NCBI GenBank assembly: GCA_022448105.1
Contig: JAKVAV010000022.1
Location: forward strand, 1 to 47,414
Reading direction: 5' to 3'
DNA length: 47,414 nt
From: Flavobacteriales bacterium
GTDB lineage: Bacteria; Bacteroidota; Bacteroidia; Flavobacteriales_D; Cryomorphaceae
Below are positions 14,728 to 25,100 of this stretch, piece by piece (positions within the stretch are counted from its first letter, which is position 1; each line of letters begins with the position of its first letter). Below the pieces are notes generated by a model. It made no database searches and was not told the DNA's origin. It was given only the letters and a program-made list of their open reading frames with translations. Both the position numbers and the translations under genes were made by a program.

Positions 14728-16302
14728 TCAATCTGCTTTGGGTATGGTCGTATCTCCTCCATCTCGATCCGCGCGGTAATGAGGTGAAAGAATTTCTACC
14801 CTCTCCTCTGCAAAAACATCCTGAATGTGGCCGTATAACTCACTGTAGGTTTTGGCAGCTTTATTTGCAGCGTCGGTGTAACAATTGATTTGGTAACTTA
14901 CGTAAAAGTCATCAAGACTCGTCTGTAAAACAAATGGCTGAGGTTCGTTTAGAACAGCTTCTGTCCTTGAAGCTGCCTGTATCAGCATCGAGTGAACTTT
15001 TCTCCAAGGAATGTCATATCCAATGGTAACGGAGGTGTTCAGTATCAACCCATCTTCTTGAGTATTGGCCGTAAAGTTATAGGTGTTTCCATTTAGGATA
15101 GAAGAGTTGGGTATTGTGACATCCTCGTTTTTTATCGTCCTTAGCCGTGTAACTAAGAGGGTTTTTTCGATCACATCTCCCTGGGCATCTCCAATCTTTA
15201 CGCGGTCGCCAATTTGATAAGGACGCATGTAAGTGATGACCAAGCCCGCAATAATATTGCCAATGGCCGAACTCGATCCCAAAGAAATGAGTAGACCAAG
15301 GAAAACACTCACTCCTTTGAAAACATCTGACCCACTACCGGGTATAAGCGGGAAAATCGCTACAAAAGCGAAAATGATGACCAGAAATTTGAAAAGATTA
15401 TACGTGGGCTTTGCCCATTCCGTGTAAAACCCACTAATTTCTAAACTGCCTCTTTCAATTTCTATTGAGAGATATCTGAGGAACTTTATAGCTGACTTGG
15501 CAATCAGTATGATCACCAAAATGGCAATAAACTGAGGGATGTAATCGATTAAAGCATTGCCAAAAGCAGTTAGAGGGTCTAAAACGTACCCTATTAGTGT
15601 TCGCGCTATTCCCTCAGTACTCGGAAAAATGCTGAAACCAAGCGGGAGTAAAGCGTAAACCAGAATAATGATAAATACCCATTTTACAAATCTGAGGACC
15701 AGTCGAATCAAATCAGCAAGCCTCGACATCGTGAAAAATCGATTCCTGGGGTTGGTATATGTTTTGATCCTTTTTTGAATCTGTTTGTAAATCCAAAGAT
15801 TACCCTTTGAAATTGCCTTATTCAGCAACTTAATCATAAGGAAAAACGATAGAATTAGCCCCGCTAATAAGGCAATTCTTTTTCCGATATCCGCAATCGA
15901 GTCAACTCCCAATCTGTTGATAGCGTGGCTTTTGACCGCTGCGATCATCTCTCTACTGAGGTCTTGAAGATCGCCCCCCTTTACAATGGTGTCATTGGGA
16001 TAGATCGAAAAAACCGACTCCCCGTTGTATGTAATCACATACGTATCACCATTTTTGAAGGAATCAAACGAGTCAAACTTAGTATCATGAGAATTAATGA
16101 TTTCCTCAATTTTTTGAGTGATTCCTTCGGCACGCTCCGCAGCACTTGCATAATCACCATGATCTACTATCTCAAACAGTACTTTTCCCTCATGAGTGAT
16201 TGGTATAGGAGGCGGGACAGCCTTCAGTTGTAATGAGTCTGTGGCAAATCCTCCTACACTGAGAAAACAACAAAATGTGAGGAAAATGAACTTTATTTTC
16301 AA
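14728..16302 (-). CDS. MscS-family mechanosensitive ion channel
   Basis: The 524-residue product has a signal peptide (about 1-20), a periplasmic domain (about 21-135), several transmembrane helices (about 140-340) and the MscS core. The pore-lining helix GLLISLGSSSAIGNIIAGLVI is followed by the beta-domain motif QIGDRVKIGDAQGDVIEKTLLVTRLRT and IPNSSIL. It would release solutes on hypo-osmotic shock. The gene is longer than E. coli MscS (286 residues) owing to the periplasmic domain and additional helices, resembling YbdG/YnaI-sized members. It lies 57 nt downstream of the universal stress protein gene and is probably co-transcribed with it. Confidence 0.9.
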   Translation of the reverse strand: MKIKFIFLTFCCFLSVGGFATDSLQLKAVPPPIPITHEGKVLFEIVDHGDYASAAERAEGITQKIEEIINSHDTKFDSFDSFKNGDTYVITYNGESVFSIYPNDTIVKGGDLQDLSREMIAAVKSHAINRLGVDSIADIGKRIALLAGLILSFFLMIKLLNKAISKGNLWIYKQIQKRIKTYTNPRNRFFTMSRLADLIRLVLRFVKWVFIIILVYALLPLGFSIFPSTEGIARTLIGYVLDPLTAFGNALIDYIPQFIAILVIILIAKSAIKFLRYLSIEIERGSLEISGFYTEWAKPTYNLFKFLVIIFAFVAIFPLIPGSGSDVFKGVSVFLGLLISLGSSSAIGNIIAGLVITYMRPYQIGDRVKIGDAQGDVIEKTLLVTRLRTIKNEDVTIPNSSILNGNTYNFTANTQEDGLILNTSVTIGYDIPWRKVHSMLIQAASRTEAVLNEPQPFVLQTSLDDFYVSYQINCYTDAANKAAKTYSELYGHIQDVFAEERVEILSPHYRADRDGGDTTIPKAD

Positions 16303-16359
16303 GGAGTAGGTCTAATGATCATACCACTAATGTATTGTTTTTAAAAACAAACAAATCAA

Positions 16360-17178
16360 TCACATACCAATAAAAGTGTAATGCCCCCTGACTCTGCCTA
16401 CATCACTTGCATTGATGATGAGTACCGGTAATTGAAGAGGGTTGGTGATAAGAACCTGAGAAAAACGATCAAACTGAGGCAGTATGCTTTCACTGAAATG
16501 AGCTACCGCAAAGAAGTCTGCATTATTGATCGCTCCGTATTCAATGACTTCCGTTGCAAATGACTTCTTTCCAGGTAGAGTGGCAACAGAATGTTTCACC
16601 CCTTCTTTAGTCAGATGATTATTTGCATGAGCGGTGTTAATTCTGATTTTTTTATCGAGCCATTCATCTTCTTCTGGTTCGTGAACAATGTGAACTTCAG
16701 CATCGAACCTTTTGGCGACTTTTGCGGCAAAATCAACAATCTGAAGACTTTCCTTCGTGAGGTTAACTGGGAGTACAATTCTTTTTATAGTCCCTGCCGG
16801 TCCCTTTCCTTGAGTAATGATAAATGGGAATTTCCCACTTGTAATAACTTTAATCGCATTTGAACCAACCAACTTCTGTAACCCCTTTTCTCCATGAGTG
16901 CCCATCACCAGAAGCTGGGCGTCTCCCTCTTGGGCTTCTTTGGTGATATCTTTAAAAATAGTTCCAACTTTTACCCTAGGCTCCACTCGGTTCCGGTCCT
17001 CTGGCAGTAGCTCTTTAACTATTGCTGATAATCTATCTTCCGCATCGGAAATGTCCCTCTCTTTATCAACTACGTGAAAAAGCTCGATGGATGCATTAGC
17101 AATTTTTGCATATGCAAGGGCATGATCAAGAGCGGTTCGGGTAATCGATGTAAAATCGAAGGGGACGAGAATTTTCAT
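16360..17178 (-). CDS. Tandem universal stress protein (UspA family)
   Basis: The 272-residue product contains two Usp folds. The first (about 1-140) begins MKILVPFDFTSITRTALDHALAYA and has the nucleotide-loop pattern MGTHGEKGLQKLVGSN, close to G-2x-G-9x-G(S/T); the second (about 145-265) lacks a clear loop (AVAHFSESILPQF), so only the first may bind ATP. It is cytoplasmic. A GTG two codons upstream is an alternative start, but the ATG at 17178 gives the usual family N terminus. Its co-directional neighbour mscS suggests a joint role in stress. Confidence 0.9.
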   Translation of the reverse strand: MKILVPFDFTSITRTALDHALAYAKIANASIELFHVVDKERDISDAEDRLSAIVKELLPEDRNRVEPRVKVGTIFKDITKEAQEGDAQLLVMGTHGEKGLQKLVGSNAIKVITSGKFPFIITQGKGPAGTIKRIVLPVNLTKESLQIVDFAAKVAKRFDAEVHIVHEPEEDEWLDKKIRINTAHANNHLTKEGVKHSVATLPGKKSFATEVIEYGAINNADFFAVAHFSESILPQFDRFSQVLITNPLQLPVLIINASDVGRVRGHYTFIGM

Positions 17179-17344
17179 TTGCACGGGTTAAAGAAACGTA
17201 AAGAAAACTCTTTTAGAACAAAGATCAACTACCATTCTAACCTTATTTGTTTCAACCCCTTCGGAGGCAAATTTTGAATGTAAAAATTTGTAAATGCTCC
17301 CTCGACCCTTCCAATTCACTGTCCAATAAGCTTTCTTTGTGTAT

Positions 17345-18208
17345 ATGTTCAACAGGATCAATTTTAGACAAACACTGTTCGTCATTGCAGCCGTTTTGAG
17401 TTGCAACCTTTTCTCTTTTGGTGCCTCTGATTTTGGAAACAAAGTGAATTTGGCGTTGCGCCAAACAGGTGATGCCCTTTTGCGTGCACAAGGTGATTCC
17501 ACTTCTTATATTCCTCCTATCCAGGAGCTGGATGGAAGTGAATTCGTGCTGGAGATTCCCTTAGGTTTTGATTACGGTATACTTCCTGAATTTCTCGAGT
17601 CAGCCCTCTACGACTATCATATATCGAGGCCGTATGAGGTGATGGTAAAGTCTTGCGAAACTGGTTTTCTTGTTCTCGGTTACAATAAAACAGCCGTTGA
17701 GAGGGACTCAGTTGCATGTCGCGATCGACATGAGGTTCCCGACTGTGCGCTAATTCATGTCAAGTTTTCAAAAAATGAAGATAGAAAGACTGAAAAGAAC
17801 TTTGGCAGTCTCGCTTGGCTCTTCATTCCTATTGCAGGAGTAGGCAGTTTCTTCTTCCTGAAGAAGAAAAAGCAAGAAGAATTGCCAGCTGAGAATGACT
17901 CGAGTTTGAAAATTGGAAAACTAGTTTTTAGTCATGAAAACATGAAGATCACTTTCGAAAGTGGGAGTGAGGCTGAGTTGACCTATCGTGAGAGCAAGCT
18001 CTTGCTCTATTTTGCCGAGAGGAGAGGAGAAGTACTGAATCGGGAAGACATTCTTTCTGCTGTCTGGGAGGATGAAGGGGTGATAGTTGGACGAAGCCTC
18101 GATGTTTTCGTTTCGAGATTGAGAAAAATTTTGGCCCAAGACCCTTCGGTCAACATCAAAACTATTCATGGGGTTGGCTACCGAATGGAGGCCTCCAATA
18201 ACCTGTGA
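17345..18208 (+). CDS. Membrane-bound winged-helix transcription regulator (inverted ToxR topology)
   Basis: The 287-residue product has a signal-anchor (about 5-25), a periplasmic domain (about 27-150: LNLALRQTGD-like start, GFDYGILPEFLESALYDYHISRPYEVMVKSCETG), a transmembrane helix (about 156-176: LAWLFIPIAGVGSFFFL) with a basic KKKK stop-transfer, and a C-terminal OmpR/PhoB winged helix (about 190-287: LTYRESKLLLYFAERRGEVLNREDILSAVWED...VSRLRKIL...IHGVGYRM). DNA-binding is thus at the C terminus and the sensor outside, the reverse of ToxR. It has no receiver domain. It may sense a periplasmic signal and control the adjoining lipoprotein and sulfatase genes; this is inference. GTG 17339 is an alternative start. 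Confidence 0.85.
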   Translation: MFNRINFRQTLFVIAAVLSCNLFSFGASDFGNKVNLALRQTGDALLRAQGDSTSYIPPIQELDGSEFVLEIPLGFDYGILPEFLESALYDYHISRPYEVMVKSCETGFLVLGYNKTAVERDSVACRDRHEVPDCALIHVKFSKNEDRKTEKNFGSLAWLFIPIAGVGSFFFLKKKKQEELPAENDSSLKIGKLVFSHENMKITFESGSEAELTYRESKLLLYFAERRGEVLNREDILSAVWEDEGVIVGRSLDVFVSRLRKILAQDPSVNIKTIHGVGYRMEASNNL

Positions 18209-18236
18209 TTTGGGCGATCTCTCTACTTTTAGTACC

Positions 18237-19571
18237 ATGAATTTTAGCAACAATAACCTTTCTGCTGGGTTTGTTTTGGCCCTTTTTTGTCTACTGGTGG
18301 GCTGTGGAACCACACCCCATAGTAAAAAAACTTTCTCCAATCGGCCCGCTCAATATGAGGTTGAAGTAATCAATCTCACAGACGAAAAATATCCCGATAA
18401 TCCCGATATCGGATTCCGGTCATCCCGATACCAAGAAGAATACTTCAAGGTTTTAGCGCTAATTATTCCAGATTCTCTGACAAGTTATGATGTTGATTTT
18501 AAATTCACTTCACTCGATGGTGATGTCATTAGCTTCAATCGACTCAACTTAGCTGAGTTTATTCCTACGATTCCTCATGGGTATGAACAAGACGAGTACT
18601 TGACAGATCTCTCATTGGTCAATCAAGAGTGGAACAGAAACCAAGTTAGTTTTTCCACGGATGAATTTGATTCAACAAACCCTCATATCGTCAGGGTAGA
18701 CATTGCTCGAAATTGCCTCAATGCTTATCTCTGGGAAATTATAGTCTACGAAAGAGAAGACGATAAAATTCTCCCAATGGCTCACGGCTGGTTTGACTTT
18801 CCCGAGCATCTTTACGCTGAGCTCTTCACGCTAAAAAATGGAATAAAGTACTCTAGAATTAAACAATCACTGGAACACTGGATAGATCCTGAAAGTAGAT
18901 TTGTGGACGATTCAGTTTTCAGGAAAATCAAGGGAAAACAAAGTATTCCCATAAATGACTTAAGTGACGAGATGTATCCGATTTCTGGCGCTCGAAAAAA
19001 GAAGCTAAAGGAGATCATTTATCCGACTTCCTTTTCGACCATGCGCGATCTCCAAACTGATTCAGCCCTGTTTGCGACCTTCACACCTCCAGGATTTTAT
19101 AATCGGAAAGACCCCAGAACTACCCAGCTTGGCAGGTTCTACACGGTTATTGAAGCTGAATTGTCTAGTGTTGTTAGCGAGGTGAGTGGCGAAACCCTTG
19201 ATCAAATAAAGGTCCTGTTTATGCATAAAAATGGGACGCTTAGAACCAACCTGACCATTGGAGGGGTTGATTTTGAAGAATTCCCAATTCTGGCGGTTGC
19301 CGAGGCAAACCGGGGTTGGAAAAGTTCAATGGGATTCGGAAATCATACTTTTTACGAGTCTTATGGTGATCACTTAAATGAGTCGACACAATCCAATCCT
19401 TATTATGCATACTTAACTGATCATGAAGGCAATTGGCTCGATAGTCATGCCATCGGAATTGATGGCCCGATTTTTCACTTTACCGATTCATCCAGAACCG
19501 AACTCCATCTTTGGTTGCTCTCTTTCGAGAGGCACGCTCTCGTTGGACATTACCAAATACAGCTGAATTGA
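18237..19571 (+). CDS. Large lipoprotein of unknown function
   Basis: The 444-residue product begins MNFSNNNLSAGFVLALFCLLVGCGTT, a lipoprotein signal with Cys at about 23. It has no known family motif. Sequence features are Ser/Asp-rich beta segments, an ARKKKLKEIIYPTSF segment near the middle, and Trp-rich C-terminal strands (GRFYTVIEAELSS..., HLWLLSFERHALVGHYQIQLN). The beginning of the frame (18168) overlaps the regulator gene and lacks a signal, so the start at 18237 is preferred. It follows the membrane-bound regulator by 28 nt and precedes the sulfatase by 78 nt; co-regulation is plausible. Confidence 0.7.
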   Translation: MNFSNNNLSAGFVLALFCLLVGCGTTPHSKKTFSNRPAQYEVEVINLTDEKYPDNPDIGFRSSRYQEEYFKVLALIIPDSLTSYDVDFKFTSLDGDVISFNRLNLAEFIPTIPHGYEQDEYLTDLSLVNQEWNRNQVSFSTDEFDSTNPHIVRVDIARNCLNAYLWEIIVYEREDDKILPMAHGWFDFPEHLYAELFTLKNGIKYSRIKQSLEHWIDPESRFVDDSVFRKIKGKQSIPINDLSDEMYPISGARKKKLKEIIYPTSFSTMRDLQTDSALFATFTPPGFYNRKDPRTTQLGRFYTVIEAELSSVVSEVSGETLDQIKVLFMHKNGTLRTNLTIGGVDFEEFPILAVAEANRGWKSSMGFGNHTFYESYGDHLNESTQSNPYYAYLTDHEGNWLDSHAIGIDGPIFHFTDSSRTELHLWLLSFERHALVGHYQIQLN

Positions 19572-19649
19572 AGCGAATTCCCAGAGTGAGGAGACCATTC
19601 ATTCAAAACCCTTACATTCATATCATTAATTACTGACAATTTAGAATTT

Positions 19650-21206
19650 ATGAAGACGACTACACTTTTTTTAATAACTATTTGTTTGTCTCTCTTGGGA
19701 CAAGCCCAAAAAAAGCCAAATGTCTTGGTGATTTGGGGCGACGATATTGGCACTTGGAACATTAGTCACAATAACCGCGGAATGATGGGTTATCAGACTC
19801 CTAACATTGATCGAATAGCCAAAGAAGGCTTGAGTTTCACAGACTATTATGGTCAGCAAAGTTGTACCGCGGGTCGTGCCGCCTTCTTGGGAGGAAATGT
19901 TCCTGTAAGAACCGGAATGACGAAAGTAGGAATGCCCGGAGCCGATGAAGGATGGCAGATGTCTGACGTGACCATCGCCACCGTTATGAAAAGTTTGGGA
20001 TACAACACAGGCCAGTTCGGAAAGAATCACCAAGGTGATCGCGACGAACACTTACCTACAATGCACGGGTTTGACGAGTTTTTTGGAAACCTCTACCATC
20101 TAAATGCAGAAGAGGAGCCCGAGAATGAAGACTATCCTACAGATTTGGTTCTGGCCAACGGAAAAACTTTTCTAGAGGTTTACGGACCAAGAGGTGTCAT
20201 TCATAGCTGGGCTGATGGTAAAGGCGGACAGCGCATCGAAGATACCGGAGCGCTCACGAAGAAGAGAATGGAGACGATTGATGATGAGACCATTGCTGCT
20301 GCAAAAGAGTTCATCAAAAATCAGGTAGAATCAGATCAACCTTTTTTCACTTGGTGGAACGCGACTAGGATGCATTTTCGTACACATGTACGCGAGGATC
20401 ACCGCAATCAGGGTAATGATGAATACACTGACGGTATGATCGAGCACGACAATCATGTGGGTGAGCTTCTCGACCTGCTCGACGAACTCGGCATAGCGGA
20501 TAACACGATTGTATTGTATTCCACAGATAACGGTCCTCACTACAACACATGGCCCGATGCAGGAACCACTCCTTTTCACGGAGAAAAGAACAGCTCTTGG
20601 GAAGGTGCTTTCCGAGTTCCGACCTTTGTGCGTTGGCCTGGCAACTTTCCAGCTGATGTGACCCTAAACGGAATAGTGGCTCACGAAGATTGGTTGCCGA
20701 CACTGGCCGCCGTGGCCGGCGATGATAAAATCAGCGAGAAGCTTCGAAAAGGAGTTTCCTTAAACGGACGTGATTACAAAAATTACATTGATGGTGTAAA
20801 CCAATTGGAGTACCTCAAAGGTGATGTGGAAGAGTCACCTCGTAAAGGATTTATCTATGTGGACGACGGAGGCTCGATTGCAGCTCTTCGCTACAAAGAT
20901 TGGAAAGCCATGTTCCTAGAGAATAGAGCAGACCAACTCCAAATTTGGCTTGAGCCTTTCGTAGAACTGAGAGCCCCGTATTTATTCAATTTGAGAAGAG
21001 ATCCATTTGAGAAAGCTTTGGTTGGATCAAATACCTACTACGACTGGTACATTGATCGAGCCTATGTGCTTATGGCCATGCAAGGTTATGCCTTTAACTT
21101 TCTTACCACCTTCCAAGAATATCCGCCGAGTCAGACTGCTGGCGATTGGAGTTTAAGCAAAGTAGAAAAACAGATTACCAAAATGGTCAAACCGACAAAT
21201 CAATAA
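19650..21206 (+). CDS. Type I sulfatase (arylsulfatase-like, S1 family)
   Basis: The 518-residue product has a signal peptide (MKTTTLFLITICLSLLGQAQ) and the S1 sulfatase fold. Metal ligands start at GDDIG (Asp31/Asp32). The formylglycine motif is Cys72-T-A-G-R76 (C-x-A/P-x-R), so an FGE-type maturase is needed for activity; none is in the window. The C-terminal metal site includes STDNGPH. It hydrolyses sulfate esters; the substrate (for example an algal sulfated polysaccharide or an aryl sulfate) cannot be read from the sequence. It lacks a T9SS domain and is likely periplasmic. A strong terminator follows. Confidence 0.92.
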   Translation: MKTTTLFLITICLSLLGQAQKKPNVLVIWGDDIGTWNISHNNRGMMGYQTPNIDRIAKEGLSFTDYYGQQSCTAGRAAFLGGNVPVRTGMTKVGMPGADEGWQMSDVTIATVMKSLGYNTGQFGKNHQGDRDEHLPTMHGFDEFFGNLYHLNAEEEPENEDYPTDLVLANGKTFLEVYGPRGVIHSWADGKGGQRIEDTGALTKKRMETIDDETIAAAKEFIKNQVESDQPFFTWWNATRMHFRTHVREDHRNQGNDEYTDGMIEHDNHVGELLDLLDELGIADNTIVLYSTDNGPHYNTWPDAGTTPFHGEKNSSWEGAFRVPTFVRWPGNFPADVTLNGIVAHEDWLPTLAAVAGDDKISEKLRKGVSLNGRDYKNYIDGVNQLEYLKGDVEESPRKGFIYVDDGGSIAALRYKDWKAMFLENRADQLQIWLEPFVELRAPYLFNLRRDPFEKALVGSNTYYDWYIDRAYVLMAMQGYAFNFLTTFQEYPPSQTAGDWSLSKVEKQITKMVKPTNQ

Positions 21207-21210
21207 TTAA

Positions 21211-21236
21211 AAGCCGCTCAATTGAGCGGCTTTTTT
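21211..21236 (+). terminator. Intrinsic terminator after the sulfatase gene
   Basis: AAGCCGCTCAATTGAGCGGCTT is a perfect palindrome (21211-21232) followed by TTTT. Confidence 0.9.
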
Positions 21237-21239
21237 GCT

Positions 21240-21815
21240 TCTAGCTCGTGTGAAAATCTCATGTCCTACTTCAGGCCAGTATGCAGACACCAGAGATGAG
21301 CTTTATCTGAGCGAGAAAACCTTAAGCTCATTTGCATTCTTTGTGATCAGTCTGCTTATTCCCTCAAAGGATTCGAAGTGAGTTCAACAAATAGCAGGGC
21401 TTTCCATTTGTTGGCTGGTCGAATTTGAAAGTGGTGGTATTTATGCCAAAGCGTACTGGTAAAAATCCAAAACCCTCTCGCAATCACTAATTTTAACTAT
21501 TTCCTGAACTTCGCGTAGGTTAGAGAAATTTTCTGAGCCAATACCGCTCGAGAGAATTTTTGGTTTGAACCTCTTGTTTTGCAGGTATGAAACGAAACAA
21601 AAAGAGATGCAGGCATAGCGTATCTTTTATAGCCGAGAAACCTTGAAAGACCAATGGGTGGCCCATGAAGTTCCTTTTTCTAGCTTCAAGCAAAGGAATT
21701 TTTATCACGACCACCAGGAATTGCCTTTTTTGTTTGAATTGGTCAATTCACTCATAGAACATTCTTATTTCAAGATAGGAAGTGATTTCCGTCCTTTGGA
21801 GAAAATAATCAGCCT
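21240..21815. other. Gene-poor stretch
   Basis: No convincing coding region; short frames on both strands (about 21520-21714 and 21643-21834) have compositions of chance frames and no start-site support. No RNA gene or repeat is recognised. Confidence 0.4.
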
Positions 21816-22073
21816 ATGCGACTGCCAATCATAAAACACCTCAATGAATTTGTAAAGGAAAATGATGTCGATTACATCGAAGAGGCCATTGCTGTCATCG
21901 AAAACCTTGCTGAGGCCAAGGGCATAAAAGACGAAGAGCTGGAAGTAATGGGAGAACTTATTTCAAATATGTACGGAGCACTTGAGGTACAAAAGCTAAT
22001 CAATGAAGAGGGTATGTCTGACAAAGACGCCCTTAATGCATTCATGAAGAGAGTGCAAGGAGCTGTCAACTAG
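21816..22073 (+). CDS. Small conserved Bacteroidota protein (DUF6952-like)
   Basis: The 85-residue acidic, helical product MRLPIIKHLNEFVKENDVD... contains ELEVMGELISNMYGALEVQK and SDKDALNAFMKRVQG, a pattern I recognise from a small family found widely in flavobacteria (DUF6952, name from memory). Its function is unknown. It has no signal peptide. It converges with the ABC permease-peptidase gene across a 49-base gap. Confidence 0.85.
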   Translation: MRLPIIKHLNEFVKENDVDYIEEAIAVIENLAEAKGIKDEELEVMGELISNMYGALEVQKLINEEGMSDKDALNAFMKRVQGAVN

Positions 22074-22122
22074 ACTAGATTTTTTAGTTACTAGCTAACA
22101 GCTACTTGGCAACAGCTCAAAA

Positions 22123-25100
22123 TCACAAACTAATCCTCTTCACGTTGTCGTCAGTGATCCTCTCGATCAATATTCTTCTAGGATCAATGGCGGCTTTGGC
22201 AGGGAGGCTGTCTACAATCATTCTTACCGTAGATTCTTGCTGATCAAACCTAGCCCTTCTCCAAGCCATAAGTTCTTCTTCTTCGTTGTCCGCGTAAACC
22301 CCTACATCTACCCATTCTTGCAGTTGAGCTTCAGTTTCATTCCCCAGTGTGTCCGCATAAGCCTTTCTGGCGAAGATGTCCATTTCAATTTCGTAGCGAC
22401 CGTTCTCTAATTTTTTAGCCCTAGCGTCCTTGAGTCTAAAATCATAAAGTGTGATCTCTTTAAACCAGTCGTCAATGAGGTAATGCAATGAATCAGGTAC
22501 TCTAGGTTCCAAGTGTCTTAAGAAATCGTACGCCGTCGGGTAGGGTGGTTCTGCATACCGAAACTCTTCTAAGAAACCTCTAAGTGCAGCATTTACTGAA
22601 TCCTCGCCGATGTAATCCTGCAAGGCATAGAGAATCACAGAACCTTTTCCGTAGTGTATGTACCCTTGATTTTCTACTTTGTAAAGCGGGAGTTCTCTTT
22701 CTCTTTCCCCAGTTCTTCCCCGCAGGTAGCGGTTGAAGTCGTATTTTAAGAAGTTTTTCATTTTGAGGTCGTCTGCCCCTCGTTTCATGGTCATCAGACT
22801 CGAGTACTCGGCAAAGCTTTCAGTGAGCATAGTGCCGCCTTGCATTTCGGCAGGAGTCTCTTGATGTGCCCACCATTGGTGGGCCATTTCGTGGGCAATT
22901 ACTGCCTCGACTACATTGTTTTCGCTTTCATCCTCCAGATTGGTTATAAAACCAAAACTTTCAGAATAAGGCATAGTTCCAGGAAAGGCTTGAGCAAAAG
23001 TTGAGTAGCGAGGGAATTCAACAATTCTCGCTTGCTTGTGATAATAAGGTCCAAAGTTCTCTTCGAAATAGCCAATTGATTTCTTGACCGCGCTAATGAA
23101 CTTCGGCACATTCACGTCGTGTTCTGGATGGTGGTAAATTTCAATGTCTATACCGTTGTAGTTTTCTCTAGCTACTTCATAGCGAGCAGAAAGAAAACTG
23201 TAGAAATTTAAAGACGGCTGATCGAGTTTGTAGTGGAAGTACTTTCTTCCACCTTCTTCCCATTCGTTGACCAAGGAGCCCGGAGCGACTGCAATCTGAT
23301 CGGCTGAAGTAGATACGATTGATTCTACTTCCACCCAGTGGGAAATATCAGATGTGATATAATTGTGATTGCATAATTCATTGCAATTCTTCTGGAGGTC
23401 TGGTGTCCGTCTCTTGCGGGGAAGACCGTGCTTCTTGCGATCACTCTTGTCGCTTAGTTCGGCATTTGCAGAATAACCCATTCCCGGAAGGATACTTCCA
23501 TTACTCAAGAAAGTACCGTTTGAAATAATTCGAGTATTACCCAGGCCATTAGTAAAACCCTTCGTGACGTATGAATTGGTGATTTTTATCTCTTTCTTTT
23601 CACCAGGCTGCCAAGGCTCTTGCATGGCATAAATCTGAAAACCGAGCACGCTATCATTGAGAACTAAATCTGCGCCCGGGATCATGATCTCCGTATCCCA
23701 TGATTGATCAAGATTCATAAAAATGGAATCAAGAGCGACGTCTTCATCGTTTTCAAATATGGCATTCGCCCGCACAAAAACATCGCGTTCATCAGGAAAG
23801 ATATCAATCTCGTATTTGATCGACTTCATTTCTGGAAGAGGATAGTTTTCGTACTTCTTATAATTGAGTTCATAGTCTACAGCTTCTTGCTCCCGAACAT
23901 CGGCGCTTTTGTATGAATTTATAATTTGCGTATTGTAAAACACCCAGCTGCCTACTAGCATCCAAAAGGCGATGATTGTCAAGGAAATTATTCTAAAACT
24001 TCCTGTAAAACTCGCCTTTGCGATTTTCAATTTTTCTCTAAAACCGGAAACGGCACTTCGAGGCCAAAACATGGCCGAAATGATCAGTAGAATTAAAGAA
24101 AACAGGAGCCAGTATGCATTAAACCAATGAGTCCCTTCTACACCGGGACCGAACCCGCTCATGTCGGAATAGAAAATACCTGGAGAAGCCCCCGGCTGTA
24201 GCATATTCGACCTGTACTCTAAAACACTATCTATGATGATGCTCCAGGCGAAGAAATATATGATTCCGATAAAGTAACCGACATAACGATTTTTTACCAA
24301 GGTCTGGATCACCACAAAAATGGAAGCTAGAATAATGTAACCCGGCAAAAGATCAACGAAGAAATCAACCAAATAAATATCGAGTTCAATCTTGGTAAAT
24401 CCCCTCATAAGCTGAGAGATAATTCCCATAAAAATGAAGATGAATTGAAGTAAAGTGGCAGCGGCCACCAACGAACTCATTTTTGCCAAAACAGAGGCGA
24501 AAGTGCTATGCGGTGTTGCGTTGATTACTTCATGAACGTTAGACATGCGATCCCGCCATACCAATTCTCCAGCAAAAAAGACAACTATTATAACCACGAA
24601 TAAGGATGTAGAAGAATCGATATCGCCCACCACCTTGTATGTTACCGGGTAACTTTGAAGACCGTAGTACTCATATCCCTCTATAAGGCTTATGAATAGC
24701 AAGACAACTCCAAAGAATGAAAGGATTTTAAAAGAAGAGCTCTTGATGATGCTGATAAAACTTGTTTTGAAAAAACTCAAAAACTGAATCCATCCAAGTT
24801 TGGCTGTAAAGTCCTGTACAACATCAGGTTTTAAGGTGCTCGCTTTTTCTACTTCCTTATCTATGACCTCTTTATTGGCCTTTCGGTATTTCAATTTTTC
24901 ACGAAATGAGAAGGCTTTGTAAGAAAAGAAGGATACAACGATTCCAAAAGAGATCCATACCAATCTATTTTGAAGAATAATCCCCTCGAGCGCGGGACTC
25001 ATAGTATTGCGCTCGGCAGGTGTAAAGTATTGGCTATAAACGTCGTAAGTTCCAATTCCGAATATGTCAACCAGTCCTGCAATGGTTTGGTTATCCAAGT

